Below are positions 6,457 to 8,122 of a DNA stretch of 8,122 nt, piece after piece. Positions within the stretch are counted from its first letter, which is position 1. Each line of letters starts with the position of its first letter. This DNA is from an uncultured Oscillospiraceae bacterium. GTDB lineage: Bacteria; Bacillota; Clostridia; Oscillospirales; Acutalibacteraceae. A program made the position numbers and the translations under genes. Under the pieces are notes generated by a model. It worked only from the letters and a program-made list of their open reading frames with translations. It searched no databases and was not told the origin of the DNA. The stretch is from positions 1 through 8,122 of the forward strand of contig CABQAA010000086.1 of assembly GCA_902461995.1 (NCBI GenBank), read 5' to 3'.

Positions 6457-6519
6457 CCTAAACACCTCCTGCCTAATTTTAAACAATGAGCCGTTGCCCG
6501 CATTCCGTCACAAGCCGGA

Positions 6520-6843
6520 TCATCCATCCGTGAGCTTCAATTCGACTTGCGGTGAATCCGGCGGTATTGCCATTCCAAACAGATAATGCCTTTCCATTCC
6601 GGTGAGATATCGCCCATATTCCGGGGACAACCGCTTCCACTTGATGATTTGATACCCTAGACCATAATAGCATATCGTCCCGCCGTCGTCATAACGGACA
6701 GTGTGAATCGCCAGGATCGGTTTTTGACCGGCAGCCACGCGATGATAGTCAACTTGATAAAAAATGCCGGACAAGGTGAAAAACAGTACAAGACAGATCA
6801 GAATGACAATGACCGCTTTGTTTTTCAGAATTTTCTTGATCAC
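6520..6843 (-). CDS. Small membrane protein with DGG..YYGLGY motif (GTG start)
   Basis: A 107-residue protein with a Lys-rich N-terminus and one membrane helix (about residues 10-28), so that most of it would lie outside the membrane. The central block YDDGGTICYYGLGYQIIKW (51-69) is the most conserved-looking part. Similar DGGT..YYGLGYK.I sequences occur, as far as I recall, in many uncharacterised short Firmicutes proteins; no function is known to me. The start is GTG (6843-6841), with AAAGGAG at 6850-6856 and a six-base spacing. It starts 18 bp after the stop of the caspase-like gene, so the two are almost certainly co-transcribed. An accessory or anchoring role for the secreted neighbour is a guess from position only. 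Confidence 0.75.
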   Translation of the reverse strand: MIKKILKNKAVIVILICLVLFFTLSGIFYQVDYHRVAAGQKPILAIHTVRYDDGGTICYYGLGYQIIKWKRLSPEYGRYLTGMERHYLFGMAIPPDSPQVELKLTDG

Positions 6844-6861
6844 AGGCCGCTCCTTTCGTTT

Positions 6862-8121
6862 TTAGGAAGTTAATTTTTGTGCAGTCGAACCTCGAATCAA
6901 ACGATTATCCGTGCCTCCATGAAAGAGTAAATGATAAACGCCAACCCAGTAATCTGCGTCAGTGCATGCTTCCCCGACACTTTTTCCGCGTTCCCCTGCC
7001 GCAATAAAAAATTCTTTTGTCCACGTATTGGCTTGATCACAATTCACAGCATCTTGGAAACCTATCACCGTTTTGGCTCCTCTGTCAAAAGTGGCATTTA
7101 CTAAATTATCGGCAGAAGCACCACCCGCTCCCGTTGAGCAGGCTGAGTACAGTACCAGTCTCATGTCGTTTAATCGTGAACTGCTCCAAGATAAAACATC
7201 CGATCTGGTCAGATCGCCGTCTCCAAGTACGATACGATTCTGGGCGCCATGAGATCGAATAACTAGATAGCTCGAATGATCATAGTACCATTCGATATTG
7301 TTTACAGAGGTATCAATCGATTGATTCCATTGACTATAGCCTATGCAGGCCGCTGGATTGCTAAGCCTATCCATATAGGATGTGTGATCGTGACCGGCAT
7401 CCGTGATTCCGATAGTTGAAAATGCCTTATGCGCTGTGGGCTCCAAATACCAATCGTCGTTGGTATTCTCCGTTACTGTATATGTATACTGGAAAACCTC
7501 TGCCCCTTCGGCTTTCGATGCGCCACTAACCACAAGCCCTCGCCAGCCGTTGCTGCATCGGCTTAGTATGCGGTATGTATTATCCAAATTCGGGATGATG
7601 TACCATTCCTGCGCCCCACTACCATTCGCCGTATAAGTCCAAACAGCGGCACCATCCTGATCTAAGGCATTATATACATCCATAGCCAGATTTGTATTAT
7701 GCATCGGTTTAAATGTATATAAACCATTGCTTTGTTTTTCTATTTTCCACTTCTGGTTGGTTCCCGCATTAAAAGAATACTGCTTTAAACCAGTCCCGGA
7801 ACCTCCCCAATTTGGCACATCCAGATAGAGGCCGCTGTTTTTATTGCGGAGATAATAGGTCCCGTTCGCGATATTGGCCGGGGCTCTGTATTGAACCCAA
7901 AGATACGGATGTCCGCTCATGTTGGAATTCTCGTAAGAATAGATCGAATTATAATCGTTCTGGGTTTCGTCCGTGTAATGGATCATAAAGCCGTTGTTCG
8001 CCATATTACCGTTGTACATCCGTGCCACGGTGTCCCGACAATTGGTGAAGGCAATCACATTGGTGCTGGAATTCCGCTCGACATTGGCTTGTATGTCGGT
8101 TGAGGACGGCTGGGGATTCCA
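6862..8121 (-). CDS. Secreted DNRLRE-RICIN-caspase-like (clan CD/CHAT-like) protein, C-terminal 419 residues
   Basis: The gene enters from beyond the window end; numbering here counts from the first complete codon (8121). Residues 1-80 match the second half of a DNRLRE-type jelly roll: WNPQPS at the edge, then NNGFMIHYTDE, YNSIYSYEN and PYLWVQYRA. Residues 86-228 form a RICIN beta-trefoil with three repeats ending in QKW (123-125), QEW (171-173) and a degenerate DDW (222-224). Residues about 230-419 look like a caspase-like fold: strand SYLVIRSHG with His291 (codon 7249-7251) and strand RLVLYSACSTG with Cys328 (codon 7138-7140) are the His-Gly and Cys blocks of clan CD peptidases. FDRGAKTVIGF, then TKEFFIAAGERGKSVGEAC, resembles the end of CHAT domains. 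Inference: an extracellular, glycan-binding cysteine peptidase. Signal peptide and N-terminal domains are not visible. The DNA is by eye more AT-rich than the cysK-mnmA region, suggesting an accessory origin. Confidence 0.82.
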   Translation of the reverse strand, partial: WNPQPSSTDIQANVERNSSTNVIAFTNCRDTVARMYNGNMANNGFMIHYTDETQNDYNSIYSYENSNMSGHPYLWVQYRAPANIANGTYYLRNKNSGLYLDVPNWGGSGTGLKQYSFNAGTNQKWKIEKQSNGLYTFKPMHNTNLAMDVYNALDQDGAAVWTYTANGSGAQEWYIIPNLDNTYRILSRCSNGWRGLVVSGASKAEGAEVFQYTYTVTENTNDDWYLEPTAHKAFSTIGITDAGHDHTSYMDRLSNPAACIGYSQWNQSIDTSVNNIEWYYDHSSYLVIRSHGAQNRIVLGDGDLTRSDVLSWSSSRLNDMRLVLYSACSTGAGGASADNLVNATFDRGAKTVIGFQDAVNCDQANTWTKEFFIAAGERGKSVGEACTDADYWVGVYHLLFHGGTDNRLIRGSTAQKLTS

Positions 8122-8122
8122 G

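Overview
The window looks like chromosomal DNA of a high-GC, low-branching-depth member of the Firmicutes, most likely Clostridia of the Oscillospiraceae/Ruminococcaceae kind. This is inferred from strong AGGAGG-type ribosome binding sites before almost every gene, consensus TTGACA/TATNNT promoters, compact rho-independent terminators, a Gram-positive-style MnmA, and surface proteins built from DNRLRE-like and RICIN modules. No tRNA, rRNA, CRISPR array, transposase or phage gene was seen.

Layout. (1) Positions 1-262 hold the 3' end of a TatD-family hydrolase on the + strand. It converges on a two-gene minus-strand operon (1869 down to 303): an HD-superfamily hydrolase, then an NAD-dependent sugar-nucleotide epimerase/dehydratase. 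A perfect 20-bp inverted repeat sits between the converging ends. (2) Positions 1870-2034 are a compact divergent control region with one near-consensus promoter facing each way and candidate operator repeats on the right side. (3) The + strand operon 2035-4117 carries cysteine synthase (cysK) and the tRNA 2-thiouridylase mnmA, and ends in a terminator. Together they link cysteine synthesis to a sulfur-consuming tRNA modification. (4) After a hairpin-rich 200-bp gap and its own promoter comes a membrane-anchored SPFH/prohibitin-like protein (4356-5162), closed by a bidirectional terminator.

(5) From 8122 back to 5205 the minus strand carries four genes, by eye clearly more AT-rich than the left half. 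The first, truncated by the window end, encodes the C-terminal part of a large secreted protein: the tail of a DNRLRE-type jelly roll, a RICIN beta-trefoil with three QxW-like repeats, and a C-terminal caspase-like (clan CD/CHAT-like) domain with a recognisable His-Gly block and Ser-Ala-Cys block. It is followed by a small GTG-started membrane protein with a DGG..YYGLGY motif, a lipoprotein with PepSY-like features, and another small membrane-anchored protein or lipoprotein. No promoter or terminator was found between these four, so they probably form one envelope/exoprotein operon starting outside the window.

The most interesting content is this right-hand cluster. A putative extracellular caspase-like cysteine peptidase fused to a lectin, with three uncharacterised small envelope proteins, is not a standard named system. 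The rest is ordinary housekeeping sequence with well-defined regulatory elements.
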